A stretch of DNA of 64,000 nt, from NCBI GenBank assembly GCA_016183775.1, contig JACPDY010000047.1, positions 1-64,000 of the forward strand, read 5' to 3'. The notes beneath the pieces were generated by a model, which worked only from the letters and a program-made list of their open reading frames with translations, was not told the origin of the DNA and ran no database searches. Position numbers and translations under genes: made by a program. Below, one piece after another: positions 54,256-62,092 of the stretch; the first letter of the stretch is position 1; each line of letters starts with the position of its first letter. The DNA is from Bacteroidota bacterium (GTDB lineage: Bacteria > Bacteroidota > Bacteroidia > JABDFU01).

Positions 54256-55787
54256 TGATACAATCCGTTAAAAAAAATCTTTTATTCCCGCTTTGCATTG
54301 CCACCGCTTCCGTTTTTTCGCAATCCACTTTAGTTCCGTTATTTAATCCTTTTAATTACACTTTCGACAAAAACACATCTCCGAAAGACAGCAGCCTGCA
54401 TACCTGCATTAAACCATACCTGTACGCTGAAATAAAAAACAACAAACTGATCGATTCGCTTTATAAACCGGTTTCGGTATCAAATAATAATTCGTTTTTC
54501 ATTTCGCCCATTACAGACGTGCAATTCGGCAGCGGAACAGGCAGATCCGCCCTCACGGAATACACAGGTGGACTTACACTTACAGGATGCCTGGGAAAAA
54601 AATGGACTGTTTCAGTTACAGGATCGGCGGGCAACATGCAGCTTATAAATTACCTGGACTCAACGGCAAAATACACACATGTTATTCCGGGCTTGGGGTA
54701 TGCTTATAAAAACAACGGCTCGTATTCATTTCAAAGCCTTGCCGGCTATGTATCTTTTTCACCGAATAAAATTTTTAATCTGCAAGCTGGCAAAGACAAA
54801 CACTTTTGGGGTGAGGGATATCGTTCTTTGTTTTTATCCGATCAATCCAACAACTATCCTTTTGCGAAACTAACAGCCAACGTTTGGAAAATAAAATATG
54901 TATGCCTTTTTGCCTGGCAGCAGGATATAACAGCCCCAAGCGGTTTGCGGGCTGATGCAAAAAATAAATTCGGCACATTTCATTTGCTGAGCTGGAATAT
55001 TACAAAACGAATAAATGTTAACCTGTTTGAAGCCATTGTATGGCAAGGCTCGGATGCTGGCCGCGTGCGGAGCTTTGATGTGAATTACCTGAACCCTGTT
55101 ATTTTTTACCGCCCTGTGGAATATTCGCTCGGCTCATCGGATAATGCTTTGATCGGAGGAGGCTTTAAGATAAAATTATTTAATAAACAGCAGCTTTACG
55201 GACAGGTAGTTCTGGATGAGTTTTTACTCAAAGAAGTGCTGGCCCGCAATGGCTGGTGGGCCAACAAACAAGGTCTGCAGTTAGGTTTTAAATCTTTCGA
55301 CCTGTTCCGCATCAGCAACCTTTACCTCCAGGCTGAATTTAATTATGTCCGTCCATACACATACTCTCATAGCAGTGTGCAGCAAAATTACGGACATTTT
55401 AACCAGGCACTTGCCCACCCCCTGGGTGCCAATTTCATTGAAATGATCGGCATTATTAATTATCATTACAAAAAATGGAGTATTAACAGCAAAACCATTA
55501 TAGCGGCGTATGGACTTGATACAATGTCATCCGATTATGGAAAAAACATATTTATTTCCAACAAAAACAAATTGGCCGAACATGGCAATACTATTACCCA
55601 GGGAATAAAAACAAACCTGTTTTATACGCAGCTTGCGGTTTCTTATCTGCTTAAACCAGCATATAACCTCCGTATTGAAACCGGTTTTATAATGCGTTCG
55701 GAAACAAACAATTTGCAGAAAATGAACACAACCCTGGTTTATATCGGAATAAAAACAAGCCTTTATAACACTTATCGCGATTTTTAA
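54255..55787 (+). CDS. Wzi/RemB-like outer membrane protein, paralogue 2
   Basis: The 510-residue protein has a signal peptide (ending VFSQ). It mirrors paralogue 1: YVSFSPNKIFNLQAGKDKHFWGEGYRSLFLSDQSNNYP, DVNYLNPVIFYRPVEYSLGSS, NQALAHPLGANFIEMIGI. Its ATG overlaps the wecA-like stop by one base, so translation is coupled. It is clearly diverged from paralogue 1 (perhaps 30-40% identical by eye). The pair brackets the sugar-1-phosphate transferase, which suggests two barrels serving one polysaccharide. Confidence 0.85.
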   Translation: MIQSVKKNLLFPLCIATASVFSQSTLVPLFNPFNYTFDKNTSPKDSSLHTCIKPYLYAEIKNNKLIDSLYKPVSVSNNNSFFISPITDVQFGSGTGRSALTEYTGGLTLTGCLGKKWTVSVTGSAGNMQLINYLDSTAKYTHVIPGLGYAYKNNGSYSFQSLAGYVSFSPNKIFNLQAGKDKHFWGEGYRSLFLSDQSNNYPFAKLTANVWKIKYVCLFAWQQDITAPSGLRADAKNKFGTFHLLSWNITKRINVNLFEAIVWQGSDAGRVRSFDVNYLNPVIFYRPVEYSLGSSDNALIGGGFKIKLFNKQQLYGQVVLDEFLLKEVLARNGWWANKQGLQLGFKSFDLFRISNLYLQAEFNYVRPYTYSHSSVQQNYGHFNQALAHPLGANFIEMIGIINYHYKKWSINSKTIIAAYGLDTMSSDYGKNIFISNKNKLAEHGNTITQGIKTNLFYTQLAVSYLLKPAYNLRIETGFIMRSETNNLQKMNTTLVYIGIKTSLYNTYRDF

Positions 55788-55811
55788 TCCTGTATTTTTT
55801 CAGGTGTTCGG

Positions 55812-57281
55812 TTAATTAATTTTCCCCTTGAATCCCAATTTGATTAATTGTTGTTGGTCGAGCATCGCATTGGCTCTATCGTTTACATGAGAAAATAAAA
55901 CAAAACGGTTGTATAAGAATTCAACATTCTTTGGATCCAACTCAATTGCCTTATTATAATCATTCAGTGCTTTGGGCAAATTTTTTAAGTTGAAGTAGGC
56001 TACGCCCCGGATATTATAATTAACAGCCTCAGCAGGATTTTGATCTATTTTAATTGTATAGGAGGAGATTATGTCGTTCTGGAAAGCAAGGTTCAGTTGA
56101 TCATAATATTCCTTCGGTATATCACCTGTTTTAAGCTTGTAGGCTTGTTTCAGATCATCAACTGCCTGTGTAATATGTCCAAGTGAAAAATGTGTCATAC
56201 TGCGGTTGAGATAGGCTTTACCATTATTGGGCATCAATTCAACAGTTTTATTATAATCTTTCAGGGCATTTCCAAAGTCTTTGAGATTTGAATAACATCC
56301 TGCGCGATTATTGTAATATTCCCCTTTGTCGGGTTTCAATTCAATGGCTTTTGTGAAATATGGTATGGCCCTTTTAAAATCTTTAGCCTCCACATATAAC
56401 AATCCTTCAACATTTTGTAACAAGGGAATGTTTGGAGATTCCGTAGTTGCTGCATTTGCAAAAGAAAATTCATTTCTATACACCTGATATCTATAAATGG
56501 TTTTGATCGAAAATGCGCATACTAAAACAACCATTAAGACAGATAGTATTTTCTTATCTATTCGAATATTTATTTGAGAAGCCATAAGCATAAACCCTAT
56601 AAGCGGAGTATATGCCCTGTGTTCATAATGTTCGCCGATATTATTTGTCGCGCCAATCCATACAGGTATAATAATAAATATAAAAAACCAGCCCAGCCCC
56701 AAAAGACCAATTCGCTTATTTTTTAAGCCAAATTTTACTACCAAGAAAATCACCAATAAAACGGCGGAAACACCTGGAATTATAGATGTATTCTGAACTA
56801 AAGGCATGATTGCCTGCTGAATGGGCACTACGCATTTTCCAATGTATATAATAATAGCCAATAAAAAGTTGAGTGCAACTTCAGCAACATGATTTTCGCC
56901 CGATGAAGGTAAAAAATCAATAATACTCCTTCTTAAAAAGAACCAACCAATAGCAATCAAAACCCATGAAGTGAATAACATAATCATTTGCCCATTTGCA
57001 TTTTTCTTATTCATAACCAACAAAATCAGGCAAAACAATGCAGGCAAAACAATAGCATTCTCCTTTGTTAATAGCGCAAAACAGAATCCTGCAAAATGTA
57101 TAAGGAGCAAAAAGAGATCATTCTTTTTAAGATATCTTATTAAATAAAGTATAGATACTAATGAAAACAGACAAAGAAGGGAGTCATTCCGGCCCGGTAT
57201 CCATGTTACAGCATGAACGTTTAAAGGATGTACAGCAAAAATTACCGCACACCAAACACATAATCCTTTTTCTATATCCAC
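55812..57281 (-). pseudogene. N-terminally truncated TMTC-like protein with TPRs
   Basis: The frame begins at GTG 57281, inside what should be an internal part: CVWCAVIFAVHPLNVHAVTWIPGRNDSLLCLFSL is the conserved second segment of TMTC-type proteins, which normally sits about 100 residues in. Nine or so membrane segments remain, then TPR units at about 295-480 (AIPYFTKAIELKPDKGEYYNNRAG, ALKDYNKTVELMPNNGKAYLNRS, ALNDYNKAIELDPKNVEFLYNR). The missing 5' part has been replaced by an IS21 fragment at 57285-57666. The rest is open, so it may be recent or still expressed as a short form. Confidence 0.75.
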
Positions 57282-57284
57282 GCA

Positions 57285-57666
57285 TGGAGGGTGCTATCCG
57301 GGATTTCCATTGAGAAAAGTGCCATAAGAATTGGCTACTACCAACACCATCAGGATATTTGCTTTTATATTCTTCCCATAGCAACTGACGTGTTACGCCT
57401 CTGCGCTTTAGCTCTCTATCTATTTTAGGAAACAGACTAAAGAGTGTTTTCAATTTTTCGTTGACTGGATTTTCTTCCGGCTTTACAAAAAGTTCTTCTA
57501 AGTCCATATCATTTAATTCATTTATCTCGGCAAAACTTAACCCGCTATTTTTAAAATCCGTAATGTATTTTTTTAATACATTACGTGGTATGCCCGTTTG
57601 AACAACAATTTCAGACTTGGTTTGATTTTGCGTGTGCAGACGCAGTATATGCCGGATATTGCTCAT
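57285..57666 (-). pseudogene. istA: IS21-family transposase IstA N-terminal fragment
   Basis: The frame starts at ATG 57666 (MSNIRHILRLHTQNQTKSEI), an HTH typical of IstA. ELKRRGVTRQLLWEEYKSKYPDG and SSQFLWHFSQWKSRIAPSM follow, which match the region before the DDE domain. Homology stops at about 57290, where TMTC-like sequence begins in another frame. The catalytic domain, istB and the far end of the IS are gone. It is a scar of an IS21 element that deleted the 5' part of the TMTC-like gene. Confidence 0.75.
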
Positions 57667-57814
57667 GCCGAATATTTTTTTCGGGCACAAAGAAACTACG
57701 ACTTGAAAAATCACTTTCCGAAAAGGGCAATAAAGGGCTTGAAAAGGATGAATTGGGACGAATTAGGTTAACATAAGAGGCGGAATACCTTGTTACACCA
57801 TTCAGGAGAAATTT

Positions 57815-58033
57815 TTAATTAAAATGAATTACCTCCGGGATTCCGAGTTTATCAAAAATAATTTTCATTTGCTTTGGGTTGTAAAATCGCCCCATTTTTT
57901 GACCAATTTCATTTTCAAACGGAGTTAACCAAGTTTTTAAGGTTTTAGGACTTACCTCATAGAATTGAGCTACTTCTTTTTTGGAATACGCCTTTAGCTG
58001 AATTTTTGGCGATGTAGATTCGTTTTGTTTCAT
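57815..58033 (-). CDS. Small HTH protein (72 aa) upstream of the IS21 remnant
   Basis: A soluble 72-residue protein has a MerR/excisionase-like HTH pattern: YSKKEVAQFYEVSPKTLKTWLTPFENEIG, then FYNPKQMKIIFDKLG. Such small HTH ORFs occur upstream of istA in some Bacteroidota elements, so it is likely part of the same element. It might instead be an unrelated regulator. It starts at ATG 58033 and is followed by the istA fragment on the same strand. Confidence 0.55.
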   Translation of the reverse strand: MKQNESTSPKIQLKAYSKKEVAQFYEVSPKTLKTWLTPFENEIGQKMGRFYNPKQMKIIFDKLGIPEVIHFN

Positions 58034-58320
58034 AATGTTACGTTTTGAAACAAAATTCCGCCTAAAAGTTTAAATTTTAGGCTTCAAAAAAACTTTTACA
58101 CCGGGTAAAAAAAAATTACTATACTTGTTCATGTAATTCTTTGAAATATTTTAGGTTTCAAAAGGCTAATTCAAAACAGCCCGACAAAAAGAAATCTAAA
58201 TTTGCCGAAAGGTAGCTTTAGGTACAATTATCCCAAATTTGTTACCTAATTGTTACTCAAGCAATCTCAATCCCATTGGGATAGCCTGAAAATAGGGTGA
58301 AGCATGGAAGGTTAAAACTT
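58034..58320. other. Non-coding remnant upstream of the HTH gene
   Basis: No coding frame is supported. The stretch includes the imperfect palindrome ggtacaatta...taattgttac around 58218-58255, which may belong to the lost end of the IS21 element. Its exact end cannot be placed by eye. Confidence 0.4.
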
Positions 58321-58321
58321 A

Positions 58322-58461
58322 GAGACTGTTTAAAATTTATCCCTGCATTTTGCTATGGCGCCTTTTTTCCTTGACAATCGCTCAATCCTGGCTCTAAAAG
58401 TGCCTCGTCTGAGAAAAAAATGCGCTCATATAAATTTACAGGTATAAATTTAAACAACCTC
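58322..58461. mobile_element. MITE-like element with terminal inverted repeats and TA target duplication
   Basis: The left end GAGACTGTTTAAAATTTAT (58322-58340) and the right end (58444-58461), read in reverse as GAGGTTGTTTAAATTTAT, pair with two mismatches and one extra A. The dinucleotide TA lies at both sides (58320-58321 and 58462-58463). The 140-base interior has no coding frame. TA duplication suggests mobilisation by an IS630/Tc1-like transposase. Confidence 0.6.
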
Positions 58462-58462
58462 T

Positions 58463-58582
58463 AAAGCTAAATTTGTGGCCGGCGGGCTGAGCCCGGGTGT
58501 TAAATACACCTTTCGTGTTTCAACAATCGGTTCCTCCGGCCTAAGCGGGTGGAGTGCCGAAGCCGCCGCAAGGGCAGTTTAA
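58463..58582 (+). pseudogene. 3' end of a lost fibronectin type III protein gene
   Basis: The frame reads AKFVAGGLSPGVKYTFRVS, then TIGSSGLSGWSAEAAARAV and a stop at 58580. This is the last part of an FnIII domain (L-PG-x-YTFRV, then G-x-SGWS). The 5' side is cut by the MITE at 58462. A good terminator follows, as expected for a true gene end. It may be what is left of a larger secreted protein. Confidence 0.6.
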
Positions 58583-58593
58583 TGTACCGGTAT

Positions 58594-58627
58594 AAAATCC
58601 CCCTTGAGTTTGAGGGGGATTTTATTT
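58594..58627 (+). terminator. Rho-independent terminator
   Basis: AAAATCCCCCT and AGGGGGATTTT pair around an 8-base loop and are followed by ATTTT on the plus strand. The A-run before the stem would let it work in both directions. It follows the FnIII remnant. Confidence 0.75.
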
Positions 58628-58649
58628 TGATTTATACCCGCCTAAACAA

Positions 58650-58785
58650 GTCAGAAAGCCGAAAGACTTCCGGCTCCTGACTTCCGGCTTCTGACTTCCC
58701 ACCTCCCACTTCCGTCTTCCGGCTCCCGACTTCTGACTTCCAACTTCCGGCTTCCAACTCTTAAATACACCTGTTCGGAAATTTA
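58650..58785. repeat. Period-7 array (TTCCGRC-like) with conserved tail, copy 1
   Basis: About a dozen heptads are read from 58666 to 58760: ttccggc, ttctgac, ttcccac, ttccgtc, ttccaac and so on. The 5' side folds back (58650-58665 with part of 58680-58694). The tail ttaaatacacctgttcgg at 58761 onward is nearly the same as the tail of the copy at 60399-60472. No gene is seen in 58628-58909 apart from this and a promoter. Confidence 0.75.
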
Positions 58786-58881
58786 TCCGGTTCGAAGTAT
58801 AATTTCATTTGCACCGCAAACTCAAATAAGAACCGTATCATTTTTCATCCCGTTTTATGTGTTTTTTTGAAAAAAATCATG

Positions 58882-58889
58882 TACGTTTG
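58882..58889 (+). promoter_or_regulatory. -7 promoter box for the 294-aa lipoprotein gene
   Basis: TACGTTTG is a perfect TAnnTTTG box 20 bases before the ATG at 58910. No convincing -33 box is at the usual distance. Confidence 0.45.
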
Positions 58890-58909
58890 TCAACTTAACC
58901 CTCAGAACC

Positions 58910-59794
58910 ATGCTCCAAAAAAACATTTTCGTTTTAGTCATCGCTTCACTCTTTCTATTCGCCTGCGGATCGGATTCCGGAAAAAGTGATGTAACGGCTG
59001 TTGATACCACTTCAGCAAATAACGGTTCCAAAGAACTGGCAAATGCACAGCAAATTTTATACACATTACCATCGCCTGTTGAGGCCGCCGCGCTTATGAA
59101 AATGTCGGGCGCTACATTTGACAAAACCCATCTGAACCCGGTCAGCAATGTGTCCAAGTACGTGTCGAACGACAGCAAGGCTCTTAACCTTGGCATTTAC
59201 GGAACGGACCTTATTTATTCCAGCATTTTTGAACAAACACAGGAATCGGCGGAATATTTTAAATGCGCCAATACATTATCTACAAGCCTGGGGATAAGTG
59301 AGGCTTTTGGTGAAGCAACTTTCAAACGCCTTAAAACCAATATCAATAACCGCGACTCATTGTTAACAATTGTTGCTGAAGCCAGCCTGGATGCGGATTC
59401 TTACTTCAAGGAAAACGAACGTCCTGCCGCATCAGCCATGGTAGCTGCAGGCGGATGGATCGAGGGGCTTTACATTGCCACCCGCATCGCTAATGTGACC
59501 AGGAACCAGGAGATCATTCAGCGTGTTGCGGAACAAAAAAATTCTATCGGCAACCTTATCAACCTTGTTGAAAGCTTTGGTTCGGAACAGGGATTAACAG
59601 CTGTTTTGAATGATCTGAAAGATATCAAAGCTCAGTTTGATGTACTTGAAGTAAAAAAAGAGCCTGCAGGTAAAGCTGAAGCTTCCGGTACTGTGCCCAC
59701 CATCGGCGTGAAGAAAAAAATCACAATGAGTGCGGAACAATTTAAAGCGATCGCGGACAAAGTTGAGATCATCAGGAACAAAATAATTCAGTAA
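58910..59794 (+). CDS. Lipoprotein of unknown function (294 aa)
   Basis: A clear lipoprotein signal ends at Cys19 (LFLFACGSDSG). After a Ser/Thr-rich linker the mature domain is mainly helical: LPSPVEAAALMKMSGATFDKTHLNPV, LNLGIYGTDLIYSSIFEQTQES, AAGGWIEGLYIATRIANVTRNQEIIQRVAEQKNSIGNLI. The last 80 residues include a basic linker (GVKKKITMSAEQFKAIADKVEIIRNKII). The pattern recalls an uncharacterised conserved Bacteroidota lipoprotein. It is followed 26 bases later by a small secreted-protein gene, so the two are probably cotranscribed and end at 60293-60327. Confidence 0.75.
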   Translation: MLQKNIFVLVIASLFLFACGSDSGKSDVTAVDTTSANNGSKELANAQQILYTLPSPVEAAALMKMSGATFDKTHLNPVSNVSKYVSNDSKALNLGIYGTDLIYSSIFEQTQESAEYFKCANTLSTSLGISEAFGEATFKRLKTNINNRDSLLTIVAEASLDADSYFKENERPAASAMVAAGGWIEGLYIATRIANVTRNQEIIQRVAEQKNSIGNLINLVESFGSEQGLTAVLNDLKDIKAQFDVLEVKKEPAGKAEASGTVPTIGVKKKITMSAEQFKAIADKVEIIRNKIIQ

Positions 59795-59820
59795 ATACTT
59801 AACCTATCAATATCACCACT

Positions 59821-60270
59821 ATGAACAGGATGAAAAAAATTATCGGCCTATTTGTTTTAATCAGTGCCTTCAGCGCAATAAGCTTTGCCCAATGCAAAAG
59901 CATTGTAAAAACCAACCTGGGAAAACTTTCTCCTTTTACCCATAATGGACAGATGAACAGCGTTTCTCTTCCTGAAGGAGGAGTTGCCGATTTTAAGATC
60001 TCCTGTTACAAAGGACTAACCTATCGCCTTGCACTGGCATTCGAAGAGAAACTCGGCAAAGTGACCTTTCGTGTGCTTGATGAGGATAATAACGAAGTGT
60101 ATAACAGCGCTGAAAGCGCCAGCAGCACATGGGATTTTAACGTTGATTCATCGCAGGAATTAACGGTGGAAGTAAGCGTGCCCCTTGTTGAAAAAAAATT
60201 AAGAGGCTGTGTTGCCTTGTTAGTTGGCTTTAAGGAACCAAAAAGTGTTGGCGGCTTGAGGCCTATGTAA
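59821..60270 (+). CDS. Small secreted protein of unknown function (149 aa)
   Basis: It has a signal peptide (MNRMKKIIGLFVLISAFSAISFAQ) and a beta-rich mature domain (VADFKISCYKGLTYRLALAFEEKLGKVTFRVLDEDNNEVYNSAES, DFNVDSSQELTVEVSVPL). The domain is reminiscent of PPC-like jelly-roll folds. Three Cys remain after cleavage. It is second in a two-gene unit with the lipoprotein and ends before a strong terminator. Confidence 0.7.
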   Translation: MNRMKKIIGLFVLISAFSAISFAQCKSIVKTNLGKLSPFTHNGQMNSVSLPEGGVADFKISCYKGLTYRLALAFEEKLGKVTFRVLDEDNNEVYNSAESASSTWDFNVDSSQELTVEVSVPLVEKKLRGCVALLVGFKEPKSVGGLRPM

Positions 60271-60292
60271 AAAAGCCACCTCGCTAAATTGA

Positions 60293-60327
60293 AATCCCGT
60301 CCCGGGTTACCGGGACGGGATTTTTTT
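60293..60327 (+). terminator. Strong rho-independent terminator
   Basis: ATCCCGTCCCGG and CCGGGACGGGAT form a 12-base stem with a short loop, followed by a T7 run. It ends the lipoprotein/secreted-protein unit. Confidence 0.9.
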
Positions 60328-60398
60328 ATTATACACTAGAGTTTATATCGAATAACCTTTTTGTGGGTTTTAGTGTTTTTGTGCTTTAGTGGCAATTA

Positions 60399-60472
60399 GA
60401 ATTCCGAAGCCGGAAAACTTCCGACTTCCGGCTTCGGAATTCTGACCATTAAATACACCTGTGTCGAAATTT
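60399..60472. repeat. TTCCGRC-type hairpin with conserved tail, copy 2
   Basis: A perfect 17-base inverted repeat (60399-60415 with 60426-60442) has a 10-base loop that carries ttccgac. The tail ttaaatacacctgtgtcg begins at 60449 and matches the tail at 58761. It lies between a terminator and the recX end. Confidence 0.75.
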
Positions 60473-60489
60473 GTCTTGCTCATATTATA

Positions 60490-60978
60490 TTATTCGGGCA
60501 TATCCCTTATAATATCCCAGACCATATCTGGCTCAAAGCCTTTTGAAACGGCATATTGACCAAGCATATAATTGCGCTTTATTGATTTCTTTTGTTTTAT
60601 CTTTTTTAATCGGTCGCCCAGAACTTTTTTTAACGTTTGCACATACGCCTTTTCATCAATCTCTTTTAACGCCTGCTTTATGCAATACTCGCTTACTTTC
60701 CTCCGCTTCAATTCCAGCTTTATCCTCACCCGGCCCCACTTTTTAATACGGAATTTGCCGCCGGCAAACGCTTTGGCAAAACGCTCTTCATCCAGGTATT
60801 TACCGTTTATCAAACGTGCAATGATTGTTTCGACAGCTTCCGGCCATAACCCCCACTCATAAAGCTTATCACGTACTTCCTGCTGGCAGCGCTCCTGGTA
60901 CGCACAATACGATTCAGCTTTGGACAAAGCCTGTTCGGGTGATAATTTTATTGGTGATTGTTCGCGACTGATCGGCAC
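60490..60978 (-). CDS. recX: Regulatory protein RecX
   Basis: The 162-residue helical protein has the RecX repeats: LSKAESYCAYQERCQQEVRDKLYEWG, INGKYLDEERFAKAFAGGKFRIKKWGRVRIKLELKRRKVSEYCIKQAL. RecX inhibits or remodels RecA filaments. Start is GTG 60978, one base after the stop of the small membrane protein gene. No recA is near. Coupling with DUF420-type genes is unlikely to be functional. Confidence 0.9.
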   Translation of the reverse strand: MPISREQSPIKLSPEQALSKAESYCAYQERCQQEVRDKLYEWGLWPEAVETIIARLINGKYLDEERFAKAFAGGKFRIKKWGRVRIKLELKRRKVSEYCIKQALKEIDEKAYVQTLKKVLGDRLKKIKQKKSIKRNYMLGQYAVSKGFEPDMVWDIIRDMPE

Positions 60979-60979
60979 C

Positions 60980-61246
60980 TTATCTGGAAGTATACTTCGC
61001 CTTTAAACGAAAGTAAAGCGATTTAAGCTGCTCCCTGAAAATAAAAGCCAGCAATAAATAGGGAATAGCCATGAGGTATAATATTCCAGTATTAAGTCCT
61101 TTGGCGATGGAAGATCCGTTGCGGAGACTGCTTGATGCATTTGCCCTGCACATGGCGCATTGAGCAAGAACATCATTCGCCATTATCATCAGCATAAACA
61201 GCAGTATAACCGAAAATAATATTTTGAAATTTCTGTTCATCTTCAT
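60980..61246 (-). CDS. Small CAMC-motif membrane protein (88 aa)
   Basis: It has a signal-like N-terminus ending ANDVLAQ, then CAMCRANASSSLRNGSSIAKGLNTGILYLMAIPYLLLAFIF with a second membrane segment and a basic tail. The CxxC right after the cleavage site and the membrane segment suggest a periplasmic redox or metal-related role. I associate such AQCAMC proteins with DUF420 genes near cytochrome oxidase loci in Bacteroidota. Here it follows DUF420 by 71 bases. Function not proven. Confidence 0.75.
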   Translation of the reverse strand: MKMNRNFKILFSVILLFMLMIMANDVLAQCAMCRANASSSLRNGSSIAKGLNTGILYLMAIPYLLLAFIFREQLKSLYFRLKAKYTSR

Positions 61247-61317
61247 CGTAAACTAATTACAGGCACTAAATTACAAATTGAAATGGCAAAACGCAATGTG
61301 CTCTTTATCATCAAATT

Positions 61318-61872
61318 TTAATGTGTATAATACGGAGATATCATCAAATACACCACCACTCCCGTAACAGTTACGTACAGCCAGACCGGGAAACTCCAGC
61401 GTGTTAATTTACGATGTTTATCAATTTGCCCCTGCAGACCGCGATAAAAAGATAAAAGGATAAGGGGTAACACTCCCGCCGCTAAAATAATGTGCGAAAT
61501 AAGTATAAAGAGATAAACCGGCCGCAAAGGATTATCCTTCGGAAATGCAGTATCGCCGGCCATGTAATGGTAAGTTATGTATGAGAGTAAAAACAAGGAG
61601 GATAAAAAGAACGCTGTAATATTTAACTTTTTATGTAAGGCAATTTTCTTTCGCCTGATCGCCATAAACGAACAAACAAGCAATATGCTGCATGTACCGT
61701 TCAGGAACGCGTGTAATTTCGGGAGTTGATAAACAACTACCGGAATAGTTGAAGGAGGCGGAATGAGCTTTTTGTTTAAAACAACAACAGTAATAAATAC
61801 AAACACCGACACTCCAAATACTATTCGAAAAACTGCGCGATCACTCATAGCATAAGAATTAATTTCGGACAA
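61318..61872 (-). CDS. DUF420 membrane protein (CtaM-like)
   Basis: The 184-residue protein has five membrane segments. Conserved His-bearing lines are LPKLHAFLNGTCSILLV, LHKKLNITAFFLSSLFLLSYITYHYMAGDT, LILISHIILAAGVLPLILLSFYRGL and KHRKLTRWSFPVWLYVTVTGVVVYLMI. DUF420 proteins such as CtaM aid maturation of heme-copper oxidases. No oxidase subunit gene lies in the window. It heads a likely DUF420-CAMC-recX transcript. Confidence 0.85.
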   Translation of the reverse strand: MSEINSYAMSDRAVFRIVFGVSVFVFITVVVLNKKLIPPPSTIPVVVYQLPKLHAFLNGTCSILLVCSFMAIRRKKIALHKKLNITAFFLSSLFLLSYITYHYMAGDTAFPKDNPLRPVYLFILISHIILAAGVLPLILLSFYRGLQGQIDKHRKLTRWSFPVWLYVTVTGVVVYLMISPYYTH

Positions 61873-62030
61873 ATTTACTATATAATAATTATATAGCAGT
61901 TAAGGTTGAAAATGGTATTGCCACCACAACCAAGAATCGCTTTAAGGAAAAAGGGATGAGTTTTGAGGTATTTGAGAATAAAAAAGCGGATAATTTCAAG
62001 CCCTCAATAAAAGATTCGTTTTTGCTTTAA
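61863..62030 (+). pseudogene. Possible 3' end of a lost gene
   Basis: A frame open from 61863 reads, near its end, VKVENGIATTTKNRFKEK, then FEVFENKKADNFKPSIKDSFLL and a stop at 62028. The composition looks coding, but there is no start, and DUF420 begins at its 5' edge. I do not recognise a family. It may be a chance frame. Confidence 0.3.
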
Positions 62031-62092
62031 AATATTTTGGAAAAACAGTATATGACACCCCTCCGTTTTTAGTTACTTTGCACCTGAATACT

